Below are positions 19,142 through 27,992 of a stretch of 64,000 nt of DNA, piece by piece. Within the stretch, counting starts at the first letter, position 1. Every line of letters starts with the position of its first letter. The stretch is taken from contig CM064545.1 of assembly GCA_032716605.1 (NCBI GenBank), forward strand, positions 12,728,452 to 12,792,451, read 5' to 3'. The DNA comes from Paralithodes platypus (taxonomy: Eukaryota; Arthropoda; Malacostraca; Decapoda; Lithodidae). The translations under genes and the position numbers were made by a program. The notes below the pieces were generated by a model. That model saw only the letters and a list, made by a program, of their open reading frames with translations, did no database searches and was not told the DNA's origin.

Positions 19142-19737
19142 ATGTCTCTTCTGGCTGAAACATTAATAAAAAAATTGTATATCGCAATTTCCATCCGTTT
19201 TTTACTAAAGGTAACTATGGTCGATCTAGCCAAAGGCAAACACCGTAGAGCAGGCATTAAAAGTTCATTAAACGTCCTGTCAAAAGATTTAGAGGGGTTC
19301 TTGGAAACCGCAACTCGGGTAGAAGTCGAGGCAAAATTGAATAGTGTGCAGACACAGGTTGCCAAGTATGAAGACAATAAGATGTTTTGTTGCCGCTATA
19401 TACTCTGACACCGAGTATTTTAAGGAAAACCAAGAGGATACCACCTACTTATTTGATATGTATGAGATAATCGCTAATCTGAAGGAGAAACCGGGTACAC
19501 CAGAAAGGCATAATCAGTCTGAAGTAAAGAAAGTATCGGGTGCTAAATTGCCGCACCTTACTTTGCCCACCTTCGCTGGCAACCCCACATTATGGACGGG
19601 ATTTTGGGATATGTTAAGATGTGTGGTGCATGACAGGACTGATTTCAGTACGATTCAAAAACTGACGTACTTAAGGGGTCAGTTACAGGGAGACGGCTAT
19701 AAATTGGTAGAAGGTTTTACAGTTGAGGGTGCAAGCT
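19142..19737 (+). pseudogene. gag: BEL/Pao gag, N-terminal part (frameshifted, cut by LINE)
   Basis: The first ATG in frame is 19,142 (MSLLAETLIKK). The frame ends at 19,408, and an overlapping frame carries on with KLPHLTLPTFAGNPTLWTGF and HDRTDFSTIQKLTYLRGQL. These are the hallmark words of the DUF1759 gag domain of BEL/Pao elements, which packages element RNA into particles. The frameshift is near 19,385. At 19,733-19,737 (AAGCT) a Jockey-like LINE interrupts the domain, and the gag frame resumes at 22,024. The true start is uncertain because the leader is full of nested DNA. Confidence 0.85.
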
Positions 19738-22018
19738 CCGACCATAAACTTATCTCTGTCAACTGTCCTATCTCTCCAGTACGGCCACCCGATCCTCCTA
19801 GCCGGCGGCACTTGTGGCACTTTCGCGCTGCCGACTGGGAGGCTCTCCGGCAGTACTTCTTTGATTTCCCATGGAATTATTTCTTCTTCCGTGGCCGGGG
19901 ACCCTCGGAGAGTGCTGAACGCATTACCGAGGTAATCCTATCGGGCATGGAAGCATACATTCCATTCTCTTTCTCTCAGACTAATGCTAAAAATCTTGGT
20001 TTACTCACGCCTGTTCTACTGCTGTCCGCAATAAGGAGGAAGCATTCAAACGGTACCGACGCCTTAAAACTCAAGACTCTCATTCTTCCTATGTTTCTGC
20101 CCGGAATCAAGCCAAATCTGTTCTTCGACTTGCCAAACACTCTTTCATCAATAATAAATGCACTGAACTATCCAACTCTAGCTCTTCCCAAGCTTTCTGG
20201 CATCTAGCCAAAAACCTCTCCAACAATTTCCCTCCCCTTTCCCATTCTGATGGCACAACCATCACTACTTCCTCTGACAAAGCTAAACTCTTCGCTCAAA
20301 CTTTTGCTAGAAACTCCACCTTGGATGATTCCGGTGCTATTCCTCCCTCTCCACCCTCCTCTCTCTTACTTATGCCTTATATCCTAATCTCTTCTAAAGA
20401 TGTACTTTCTACCCTCTCTGGGCTTAATACTAATAAGGCGTACGGTCCGGATAGTGTTCCTCCTGTTGTTCTCAAAAACTGTGCTTCTGTGCTGACTCCC
20501 AGTCTAGGCAAACTCTTTCGTCTCTGTCTATCCTCTAACGTCTTCCCTTCATGCTGGAAGTTTGCTCACATTCAACCTGTCGCAAAGAAGGGTGACCGCT
20601 CTCAACCCTCCAATTATCATCCAATTGCTCTCATCTCCTGTCTTTCTAAAGGTTTTGAAACTATTCTTGCTTCCAAATTTCATAAGCATTTCTCTTCTCA
20701 TAATCTGCTCTCAGATCGCCAGTATGGCTTCCTTAAGGGTCGCTCTACTGGTGATCTTCTTTCATATCTTACTAACTCTTGGTCATCCTCCTTTAGGGAC
20801 TTTGGCGAGACTTTTTCTATTGCACTAGACATATCGAAGGCCTTCGATAGAGTCTGGCACAAATCTTTAATTTCTAAACTACCCTCCTTCGGTTTCTGTC
20901 CCTCCATCTGTGCCTTTGTCTCTAATTTCCTTTCCGGCCATTCCATAGCCGCGGATGTGGACGGCCATTGTTCACTTCCTCACCCTATAAACTCCGGTGT
21001 TCCTCAGGGCTCTGTCCTATCTCCTATTCTCTTTCTAATTTTTATAAATGATCTCCTCAACTGTACCTCAATTCCCATCCATTCATACGCAGACGACTCA
21101 ACCTTACACTACTCCATTAGTTTTTCAGAACGCCCCAGCCAGCAATTCCTCAACGACAAATGTAATGAAGCCATAGAACTCTTAAATTCTGATCTAAATA
21201 CTATCTCCAATTGGGGCAGAGAAAACCTTGTTACCTTTAATGCTTCCAAAACCCAATTTCTCCATCTATCTACCCGTAAGGAACTCCCAGCGGACTATCC
21301 CTTATTCTTCAACAATACAAAAATCAATCCTTCATCTTTTCTCAATATTCTTGGTGTCTTTTTTTCTTCTGCTCTCAGTTGGAAGGACCATATTACCAGT
21401 CTTGCTAAGGCAGCCTCCCAGAAGCTGGGTGTGCTCAACCGCCATAGGGGGTTCTTTTCCCCTGCACAGCTTCTTGCTCTGTACAGGGGCATAGTGCGTC
21501 CTTGTATTGAGTATTGTTCACATGTGTGGGGAGGTTCCTCTCACACCGCTCTCCTAGACAAAGTTGAAAGGAAGGCCTTTCGTATCATTAACTCCCGTCC
21601 ACTCACCAACTCTCTGCAACCTCTCTCTCTCCGCCGCAATGTTGCATCTCTCTCGCTATTCTATCGCTACAATAATAATCAGTGTTCCTCAGAGCTTTCC
21701 CAGTGTATATCACCTCCTTTACGTAGGGCACGTGGTACCCGACTTGCAACTCAATCCCACCCCTACTCTGTGCAACTCTCCAACCCGAGAGTGAAACTTT
21801 ACTCTCAGTCTTTCTTCTACTCAACAGCTGAGCTCTGGAACTCTCTCCCAGAATCAGTCTTTCCCTCTTCCTATGACTGAAATTGCTTCAAACTCCGTGT
21901 GTCCAGGCATTTTGTCTCTAACGTCCCTTGATTTTGGCCCTGTCACTCTTTCAACTATGGGGGAGGCACTCGACATAGGCAGTTCTGCCTTTTGCCTCCC
22001 TCAATCACATAAAAAAAA
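19738..22018 (+). mobile_element. 5'-truncated Jockey-like LINE inside BEL/Pao gag
   Basis: Target duplication AAGCT lies at 19,733-19,737 and 22,019-22,023 (its A's merge with the tail). The element starts inside the endonuclease (SSDHKLISVNC), runs through a full RT, and ends in a 10-bp A run (22,011-22,020). The gag frame closes exactly across the insertion. It is a different and more diverged relative of the LINE at 24,701-26,249. Confidence 0.85.
20012..21880 (+). CDS. Jockey-like LINE reverse transcriptase (5'-truncated, C-terminal stop)
   Basis: One frame is open from 20,012 to the TGA at 21,878-21,880; the first internal ATG-type start is 20,321. RT blocks in order: GPDSVPPVVLKNC, FAHIQPVAKKGD, QYGFLKGRSTGDLL, IALDISKAFDRVW (first catalytic Asp), SGVPQGSVLSPILFLIFIND, and SYADDSTLH (catalytic YADD). 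The distal region has LGVLNRHRGF and EYCSHVWGGSS. Relative to the copy at 24,717 the TGA removes about 20 residues, and coding similarity continues past it (NCFKLRVSRHF). The endonuclease part at 19,738-20,011 is in another frame, so there is one frameshift near 20,005. The enzyme copied LINE RNA; this copy is dead because of truncation. Confidence 0.9.
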   Translation, partial: CSTAVRNKEEAFKRYRRLKTQDSHSSYVSARNQAKSVLRLAKHSFINNKCTELSNSSSSQAFWHLAKNLSNNFPPLSHSDGTTITTSSDKAKLFAQTFARNSTLDDSGAIPPSPPSSLLLMPYILISSKDVLSTLSGLNTNKAYGPDSVPPVVLKNCASVLTPSLGKLFRLCLSSNVFPSCWKFAHIQPVAKKGDRSQPSNYHPIALISCLSKGFETILASKFHKHFSSHNLLSDRQYGFLKGRSTGDLLSYLTNSWSSSFRDFGETFSIALDISKAFDRVWHKSLISKLPSFGFCPSICAFVSNFLSGHSIAADVDGHCSLPHPINSGVPQGSVLSPILFLIFINDLLNCTSIPIHSYADDSTLHYSISFSERPSQQFLNDKCNEAIELLNSDLNTISNWGRENLVTFNASKTQFLHLSTRKELPADYPLFFNNTKINPSSFLNILGVFFSSALSWKDHITSLAKAASQKLGVLNRHRGFFSPAQLLALYRGIVRPCIEYCSHVWGGSSHTALLDKVERKAFRIINSRPLTNSLQPLSLRRNVASLSLFYRYNNNQCSSELSQCISPPLRRARGTRLATQSHPYSVQLSNPRVKLYSQSFFYSTAELWNSLPESVFPSSYD

Positions 22019-22023
22019 AAGCT

Positions 22024-22633
22024 ATGTCCCCGCCGTGGACTTGCTTCATGAGACCTTCGGGCATCCCGACAGAGTAAAAGCAGCACACATCATGAACTTT
22101 CATGACCTTGTCTCACCTAATTGTCAAACAGCACAACTAAAGGCTTTTTACGCCAATATGGAATGTGTGATGCGATCTATGACTAGTCAAAGGGTAAGTT
22201 TAGAGGAATTCTATGTGGTGACACTCTTGAATAAATTGCCATCACCGGTTAAGGAAACCGTTAGGAGGGAGATGGGTGATCAGAGTCTAGATTATAAGAC
22301 TTTTACACAGTGTTTTCAAGCAGAACTCTACAACATGGTGGGTCAAGATACCCCTGTGAAGGAATTTCCTATGGCTACAGCTACATTCACGACGCAGAGC
22401 GGTAGCAGTCAATTTGCCTGTAAATTGTGTAGCGGGGAAAATCATGCCTGGTATAAATGCTTTAAATATAAGACAGGTTCTCTCAGAATAAAGAGAGCCA
22501 GGCAACTACAGCTCTGTGTCGGGTGTCTCTCCAGTGAACATGGTATAGTAACGGGTGTACAAACCCTAATATTAAGAATTGTAAATTCTGCCGTGGCAAA
22601 CATTTTCACTCCCTGTGCCAAAAGCAGAGAGAG
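22024..22633 (+). pseudogene. gag: BEL/Pao gag, C-terminal part with zinc knuckles (frameshifted)
   Basis: The frame resumes after the LINE with VPAVDLLHETFGHPDRV and continues to LNKLPSPVKETVRREMG. A CKLCSGENHAWYKC knuckle follows, then CVGCLSSEH. After a one-base shift near 22,545 the second knuckle words (NCKFCRGKHFHSLC) appear in the next frame. CCHC-type knuckles bind element RNA. The gag end overlaps the start of the next open frame at 22,634. Confidence 0.85.
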
Positions 22634-24022
22634 GTGAGTTCAGCAGGTGGTGGTAGTAGTGATAGAGTAGAGTCAACTCCAACAACCTCAACAACAATGT
22701 CCGTAAGTATGAGTAAACGGACAGTAATTTTACCCACAGTTCAGCTGCCTGTAAAGGGTAAGTACAAGAAGACTGTAAAGGTCAGATCGCTACTTGATCA
22801 GTGCTCGCAGAGGACTTTCGTGAAGAGCTCTGTATTACCTTCCCTTTCTTATGAATCAAAGGGAATAGAACAATTGAGTCTTCACGGCTTCACCGGAACA
22901 CAAACCTCTCGTGAGTATCCTGTTGTAGCACTAAAGTATATACATCGTGGCAGATTTCATCGTCTTGACGCAATAGTTGTCGATGATCTCCCCGAACATA
23001 AGGGCGAAACTAGTCTAAAATTTGAAATCACTAGTTTACAGCGTCGTGGCATAAAATTGGCCGATTCATACGTTACCGAGACAGCACAATTAGAGCTACT
23101 AATAGGTGCCGACCAGTACTACAACATAGTGCGACCTGGCTACATAAGGGCAGGAAATTTGGTTTTACTTCCTACCAAATACGGATATGCCCTTAGTGGT
23201 TCTTATGCGGCAACCACGTCTAGCTCCAACACTGAGGTTGTTACAATACTTAAAATGGCAGTGACCCCAGTAGATCAATATATTTCTACTGGACAATTTC
23301 CATGTCATAAACACTTAAGTGCTTTGTGGGATTTAGACCATATTGGTATCTCACCTAAAGAGCATTCGCAAGCCGAACGGCAAGCTTTGACCACATATGA
23401 GGAAATAGTCACGTATGATCCTGAGAGTCAACAGTATCAGGTACGTCTCCCCTGGACCGAGGAAAATGGACGGTTGCCCACCAACAAAGGTTTGGCTGTG
23501 GGTAGATTACGAGGACTCCAGAAGAGATTTATTGCTGACCCTGGGTATTGTAAACAATATTCGCAGGTAATTTCTGATCAGTTGTCACATGGTTTCATTG
23601 AGGAGGTTCCATTCGATGACTCTGGGTCATGTCACTATCTGGCGCATCATGGGATCATAAAGGAAAGCAGGACTACTCCGGTGCGTATTGTATTTGATTG
23701 TTCCGCTAAGGTTAACCAGTACGAGCCCATTCTGAATGACTGTCTGTACACGGGACCATCTTTAGTACCGGAGTTAGCTCAAGTCTTGTTGAGATTCCGT
23801 CTGCATCAGTATGCGTGGGTCAGTGACATTGAGAAGGCCTTCTTGATGTTGAAACTACATGAAGACGACAAAGATTACACCAGGTTCATGTGCCCAAAAG
23901 ATCCTCTTCGACTGGATTCGCCGCTTCGTTGTTATCGGTTCCAGGTTGTATTGTTTGGCGCTACCTGCTCCCAGTTTCTGCTGAACGCAACATCCTCAAA
24001 CATCTTTCCCTTGTTGAAGTAG
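22634..24022 (+). CDS. pol: BEL/Pao pol: aspartic protease (DUF1758-type) and N-terminal reverse transcriptase
   Basis: 462 codons. The protease domain has LPVKGKYKKTVKVRSLLDQC; the active-site position reads LLDQCSQ where family members normally have LLDSGSQ, so the catalytic Gly is Cys here. ELLIGADQYYNIV follows, the closing part of the domain. The RT then shows SGSCHYLAHHGII, TTPVRIVFDCSAK, LLRFRLHQYAWVSDIEKAF (first catalytic Asp) and YRFQVVLFGATCSQFLLNAT. The frame ends at 24,022 after a frameshift near 24,000. The product would cleave the polyprotein and copy the RNA, but the domain is split from its second catalytic block. Confidence 0.88.
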   Translation: MSSAGGGSSDRVESTPTTSTTMSVSMSKRTVILPTVQLPVKGKYKKTVKVRSLLDQCSQRTFVKSSVLPSLSYESKGIEQLSLHGFTGTQTSREYPVVALKYIHRGRFHRLDAIVVDDLPEHKGETSLKFEITSLQRRGIKLADSYVTETAQLELLIGADQYYNIVRPGYIRAGNLVLLPTKYGYALSGSYAATTSSSNTEVVTILKMAVTPVDQYISTGQFPCHKHLSALWDLDHIGISPKEHSQAERQALTTYEEIVTYDPESQQYQVRLPWTEENGRLPTNKGLAVGRLRGLQKRFIADPGYCKQYSQVISDQLSHGFIEEVPFDDSGSCHYLAHHGIIKESRTTPVRIVFDCSAKVNQYEPILNDCLYTGPSLVPELAQVLLRFRLHQYAWVSDIEKAFLMLKLHEDDKDYTRFMCPKDPLRLDSPLRCYRFQVVLFGATCSQFLLNATSSNIFPLLK

Positions 24023-24508
24023 ACCCAAAGATTGTACAGGATATTAGACCCGGGCTATATATCGATAATCTCCAAGGTACGGGGGACAATGAAGATTCCC
24101 TCGTCCGTGCATACGGTATGGCTTGTGAAGTTATGGGTAATACCCACTTGTTCCTGCGTCAATGGGCTACCAATAGTCCTGTTCTGTGAAAGGTGCTACA
24201 AAAGGATGGTGTTGCTGCTGAACAGCAGGAACTGGTGAGAGTTCTTGGACTAGTATGGGAGACGGCTTCTGATTATCATTCCTTTGGAATACAGTACACT
24301 CCGGTCGAGCATGTGACAAAGCGTGAATGTTTGAGAATTTCTGCCAAACTCTTTGATCCTTTAGGTATTTTATTGTCAGTGTCTATAAGGTCTAGAATAT
24401 TTGTCCAGCAATTGTGGAGACTAAAGATGGATTGGGACGAGGATCTTTCTGAAGACTTGAACACGGAATGGCTGGGGATAGTAGAAGATCTGGTACTCTG
24501 TAGTCGTA
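24003..24508 (+). pseudogene. pol: BEL/Pao pol: RT catalytic block and start of A17 region
   Basis: After the frameshift near 24,000 the frame reads DPKIVQDIRPGLYIDNLQGT, which carries the second catalytic motif in its BEL/Pao form (YIDN). It runs to an in-frame TGA at 24,187-24,189 and continues with VLQKDGVAAEQQE, VLGLVWETASDY and KRECLRISAKLFDPLGIL, typical of the Peptidase_A17 region that follows RT. The frame breaks at 24,509, where MITE 'g' sits in TTAA, and resumes at 26,275. Confidence 0.85.
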
Positions 24509-24716
24509 TTAACCCCTTCACCACCATTACGTAATTTTCATCATATGTTGCTTACAATTAGACGATATTCTTTCGTTTGTAATCTACCTATCCGACTCAA
24601 ATGGGTAAATACGATCTCGATAAACCCTCTTAGTAACACAGGTCCTTCTTAAACTGCTTAACATCATCTAATTTTAGCCATAATCAAAGGTAACAATAGT
24701 ACTTAAGAATTGCTCC

Positions 24717-25703
24717 TTGGTGCTCGCTCCTGTATTGGCAAAAATTTTCCGTCTGTGTACTCATACCTCATGCTTCCCAGTACCCTGGAAAGAAGCAAAC
24801 ATCCATCCAGTTCCTAAAAAAGGTGCCTCTTCAGATCCATCAAACTACAGACCAATAGCTATAACTTCCACTCTTGGCAAAGTTTTTGAAATTATATTAA
24901 ATAATCACATAATTAAGCATCTGGAGAATAATAAATTAATCAGTGATAGGCAATATGGTTTTAGACGATGTCGATCAACTGCAGACATTCTTTGCCTTCT
25001 TACGCATCAAATCAACCAAGCTACAGACCAACATGGTGAAACACATACAATAGCACTGGATATATCAAAGGCATTTGATAGAGTCTGGCATCAATCCTTA
25101 TTGTCGAAGATGTCACACTACGGCCTTGCATCATTAGTTCCACTAATTTCTTCTTATCTTCATAACAGAAAAATACGTGTAATGGTAGATGGCCTTTATT
25201 CTCAATTTCACTCAATAAATGCTGGTGTTCCCCAGGGATCAGTTTTGGCCCCAACTCTGTTCCTCATTCATATCAATGATCTCATATCTACCACTCATAA
25301 TCCAATACATTCCTACGCAGATGACTCAACACTCCACAGTTCCTTCACATTTACCAATTCTTTCACCCAACCCGATCTTATAAATTCAAAAATAAACACT
25401 GCAATTTCTCTGAACCAGGACCTTTCTAGAATTAATGAATGGGGACAAGAGAATCTAGTTTCCTTTAATGCACAGAAAACCAAGTACATTCAATTTTCTA
25501 ACCGACAGAATCTCACTGACTCCCATATATTTTTTAATGATGTAAATATTCCCACTTCCCCTAGTATTGACATTCTCGGTGTAACATTAACTACTAACTT
25601 GAGCTGGACACATTATGTTAGAAGCATTGCTAAGAATGCCTCTAAAAAACTGGGACTCCTGTACAGAGTTCGAGAATTTTCACTGACGAGCAGTTGGCCG
25701 TAA
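24717..25703 (+). CDS. Jockey-like LINE reverse transcriptase (truncated)
   Basis: 328 codons open. RT blocks: EANIHPVPKKGASSDPSNYRP, QYGFRRCRSTADIL, TIALDISKAFDRVW (catalytic Asp), AGVPQGSVLAPTLF and SYADDSTLH (catalytic YADD), then ENLVSFNAQKTKYIQF. The N-terminal endonuclease is absent through 5' truncation. The frame is lost near 25,690 by a one-base indel (EFSLTSSWP), and the rest of the protein is in the frame that ends at 26,164. It matches the LINE RT at 20,321-21,880 block for block at moderate identity. Confidence 0.88.
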   Translation: MVLAPVLAKIFRLCTHTSCFPVPWKEANIHPVPKKGASSDPSNYRPIAITSTLGKVFEIILNNHIIKHLENNKLISDRQYGFRRCRSTADILCLLTHQINQATDQHGETHTIALDISKAFDRVWHQSLLSKMSHYGLASLVPLISSYLHNRKIRVMVDGLYSQFHSINAGVPQGSVLAPTLFLIHINDLISTTHNPIHSYADDSTLHSSFTFTNSFTQPDLINSKINTAISLNQDLSRINEWGQENLVSFNAQKTKYIQFSNRQNLTDSHIFFNDVNIPTSPSIDILGVTLTTNLSWTHYVRSIAKNASKKLGLLYRVREFSLTSSWP

Positions 25704-26164
25704 TATATAAAAGTCATGTGCGCTCTCAGATGGATTACTATTCACCTCTGTGGGGTGGAAGTGGAGTGGTTGCATTGAGGCAGTTGGACAAAATTCAAAA
25801 TAAAGCTATTAGATTAATCAATAACCCTGCAATCACACAGGACCTTCCTACATTAGCCATACGAAGAAACGTTGCATCCCTTGCATTATTCTACAGATAT
25901 TTTCACAGCAATTGTTCCGAGGAACTTGCTTCAATTGTGCCGCCTCTCCACATCTTTCCCCGTAGAACTAGGGCAGCTGAGAGCGCCCATGAATTTACAC
26001 TTTCTCCTCCACAATGCAGAACTTCTGCTTATCAGAATTCATTTTTCCCCAGAGCTACTACTCTTTGGAATTCACTTCCCTCGAATTGCTTTCCACAAAC
26101 TTACAATCAACAAATGTTTAAATCCAGTTGTTACAAACATTTTATGAATGGAGGATGCCTTTAG
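25694..26164 (+). pseudogene. Jockey-like LINE RT, C-terminal tail after frameshift
   Basis: The frame reads LAVIYKSHVRSQMDYYSPLW, then VALRQLDKIQNKAIRLINNP and RRNVASLALFYRY, ending FKSSCYKHFMNGGCL. These are the thumb and tail words of the same LINE. It directly continues the RT frame ending at 25,703. The 3' region to 26,220 precedes the poly(A). Confidence 0.85.
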
Positions 26165-26216
26165 GCACATGGACCTTTTTGTTTTATCTGTGTTTTTCCT
26201 TCCTCCGTTCATTGTC

Positions 26217-26251
<35 letters not shown>

Positions 26252-26274
26252 AGTCATGGGGCTGAAGGGGTTAA

Positions 26275-26802
26275 GTTTGCTCGGAGGGTTGTATACGTTC
26301 ATGCTGTATCCCAACATGCATTTGTTGATGCCAGCAGTATAGCATATGGGACTGCTGTGTATCTTGTTGGGTCAGAAGGCAGCCATTTGGTCATGGCAAA
26401 GGCCAAAGTCGCCCCAATCAAGTCCCTTTCTATTCCTAAAATGGAATTAACTGCAGTTTTGCTTGCCGCAAGAATTGTAAACTTTAATGAGGTAGCCGAT
26501 AAAGATAAACTTCATATCTCTGAAACCTATGTGTGGAGTGACAGTCAGATTACCCTACACTGGATAAATAGTAAAAAGAAATGACCAGTGTATGCAAAAA
26601 TCCGCATCGACGAGATACATGCCCTAGTTCCGACTGCTCATTTCCGGTATGTGTCGACTAAAGAGAACCCAAGTGATATGGTATCTCGAGGCGTGTCTGC
26701 TAAGTATTTGAGTTCTTCTGCGTTGTGGTGGAATGGGCCTAGTTGGCTCCCGAACACCGATGGATGGCCAGAAAATATAGTTCTCAAAGAGCTGGTATCA
26801 TG
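26275..26802 (+). pseudogene. pol: BEL/Pao pol: RNase H region (one in-frame stop)
   Basis: The frame continues from 24,508 across MITE 'g': RRVVYVHAVSQHAFVDASS (first RNase H Asp), SIPKMELTAVLL (Glu), YVWSDSQITLHW (Asp), then a TGA at 26,582-26,584, then VYAKIRIDEIHAL and ENPSDMVSRG (last Asp). The enzyme would remove RNA from the RNA-DNA hybrid. All four catalytic positions are kept, but the TGA splits the domain. Confidence 0.85.
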
Positions 26803-26889
26803 ACCCAAATCGTAGGCACGGTGCCCCAAGATGACACACAGTTATGGGACTGGGACAGATATAGCAGCTATGAATAATTACAGCGTGTC

Positions 26890-27130
26890 ATGGCATGGGC
26901 AATACATTTCATCAAAAATGTAAAGGCAAAATTAAAAGGCCTTCCTCCCACAGGTAGTGCTCACCTCAACATAAATGAAATCAGGACTGCAGAAAATATT
27001 TTTCTCAAATTATGCCAAAAGGAAAGTTATTCGCAGGAGTACTCAATACTGGTGAAGGGTGAACAGTCCAAAAACAATTTAATCTGCCAGTTAGGACTAC
27101 ACCTGAAAGGAAAGATTATACATTGTACAA
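26890..27130 (+). pseudogene. pol: BEL/Pao pol: integrase leader segment
   Basis: The frame has VMAWAIHFIKNVKAK, INEIRTAENIFLKLCQKESY and LGLHLKGKIIHC, the conserved stretch between RNase H and integrase in BEL/Pao. At 27,131 it runs into the tail of a CR1 LINE, and the polyprotein resumes at 27,297 with GRLRLAAISE. Confidence 0.8.
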
Positions 27131-27296
27131 AGGAGTACAAAGGAAATCAAGCAACAACAGATCTAGTGACCCTTCTAGGTTGCTTGTCCTCCAAAACACT
27201 GAGGATCAAGTGTCCAAACAGTGGTTTAGAGTGGGTAAGGGAACATTGGAAAGGGAATTACTGCCCTGGAACTAATGTCCGTGGCAGGACATATGT
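27131..27296 (-). mobile_element. CR1-like LINE 3' tail (about 166 bp)
   Basis: On the minus strand this is the last part of the CR1 3' region shared with 6,162-6,372 and 61,409-61,628, ending in the CTCCTTTGTAC terminal repeat at 27,131. It is cut at its 5' side near 27,296. It interrupts the BEL/Pao integrase frame. Confidence 0.85.
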
Positions 27297-27992
27297 GGAG
27301 GCAGATTGAGATTAGCGGCTATCTCGGAATTGTGGAAAAATCCAAAGCTTCTGCCCTCCAAACATGCCTTGACCCCCCTAATAGTAGATAGGTGCCATCG
27401 GCTCTGTTGCCATTATGGAGTCGGCCACGTGGTTACCTACATCAGACAGAAATGGTGGGTTCCTAGAATCCGGCAGGTGGTGACAAAAATACTGCGCAAT
27501 TGCCTAAAATGTCGTAGGGTACAAGGTAAACCCTACGACTACGCAGGACTACCCCCTTTACCTGACCTGCGGACCACCCCTGGAGACCCCTATAAGGTCA
27601 CTGGGATGGACTATGGAGCAATCCCTATCAAATACTCACCTGTCAGGGCTTACATGATCCTATTCTCCTGTGCTGTCACCAGGTCGATACACATCGAAGT
27701 AGTCACCAATCTCACATGTGATAGTTTCCTCCACGCTTTCAGATTTTGCAGCCAAAAAGGGTTTCCCCGTATCATCCTGAGTGACAACGCAACTACGTTT
27801 GTTGGGGCCTCTAGGTACCTATCCGATGTATGCAATCACCCTAAGGTTCAGTCTCACCTTGGCAATGTGCAATGTGAATGGCGGTTTATTCCTGCCAGAG
27901 CGCCATGGTTTGGGGCTATCTGGGAGAGAGCCATTGGCATTGTCAAGGCGGGACTGAAAAGGGTGTTAGGACGTGCCCTCATTTCTTTATAG
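27297..27992 (+). CDS. pol: BEL/Pao integrase: zinc-binding and DDE core
   Basis: The zinc module has DRCHRLCCHYGVGHV and CLKCRRVQG (HHCC type). The core has VTGMDYGAIPI (first Asp), IILSDNATTFVGA (second Asp) and WFGAIWERAIGIVK (Glu), a complete DDE set. The frame ends at a TAG at 27,990-27,992 where related proteins continue into ELTTLL, so the stop is a nonsense change and not the true end. The enzyme inserts the DNA copy into the genome. Confidence 0.9.
   Translation, partial: GGRLRLAAISELWKNPKLLPSKHALTPLIVDRCHRLCCHYGVGHVVTYIRQKWWVPRIRQVVTKILRNCLKCRRVQGKPYDYAGLPPLPDLRTTPGDPYKVTGMDYGAIPIKYSPVRAYMILFSCAVTRSIHIEVVTNLTCDSFLHAFRFCSQKGFPRIILSDNATTFVGASRYLSDVCNHPKVQSHLGNVQCEWRFIPARAPWFGAIWERAIGIVKAGLKRVLGRALISL

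Larger units (their letters stand above)
24701..26249 (+). mobile_element. 5'-truncated Jockey-like LINE inside MITE 'g'
   Basis: It begins within the RT (LKNCSLVLAPVL) and ends in a 29-bp poly(A) (26,221-26,249). No target duplication could be fixed. It inserted near the right end of the MITE, and the MITE in turn sits in BEL/Pao, which sits in a Gypsy LTR: four levels of nesting. Confidence 0.85.
24513..26270. mobile_element. TTAA MITE 'g' with a LINE nested inside
   Basis: TTAA lies at 24,509-24,512 and 26,271-26,274. The ends are CCCCTTCACCACCATTACG and, reverse-complemented, CCCCTTCAGCCCCATGACT. An ATTACGTAAT palindrome lies just inside the left end. The A17 frame joins precisely when the insert is removed. 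The MITE itself is about 24,513-24,700 plus the last 21 bp; the rest is the LINE. Confidence 0.88.
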
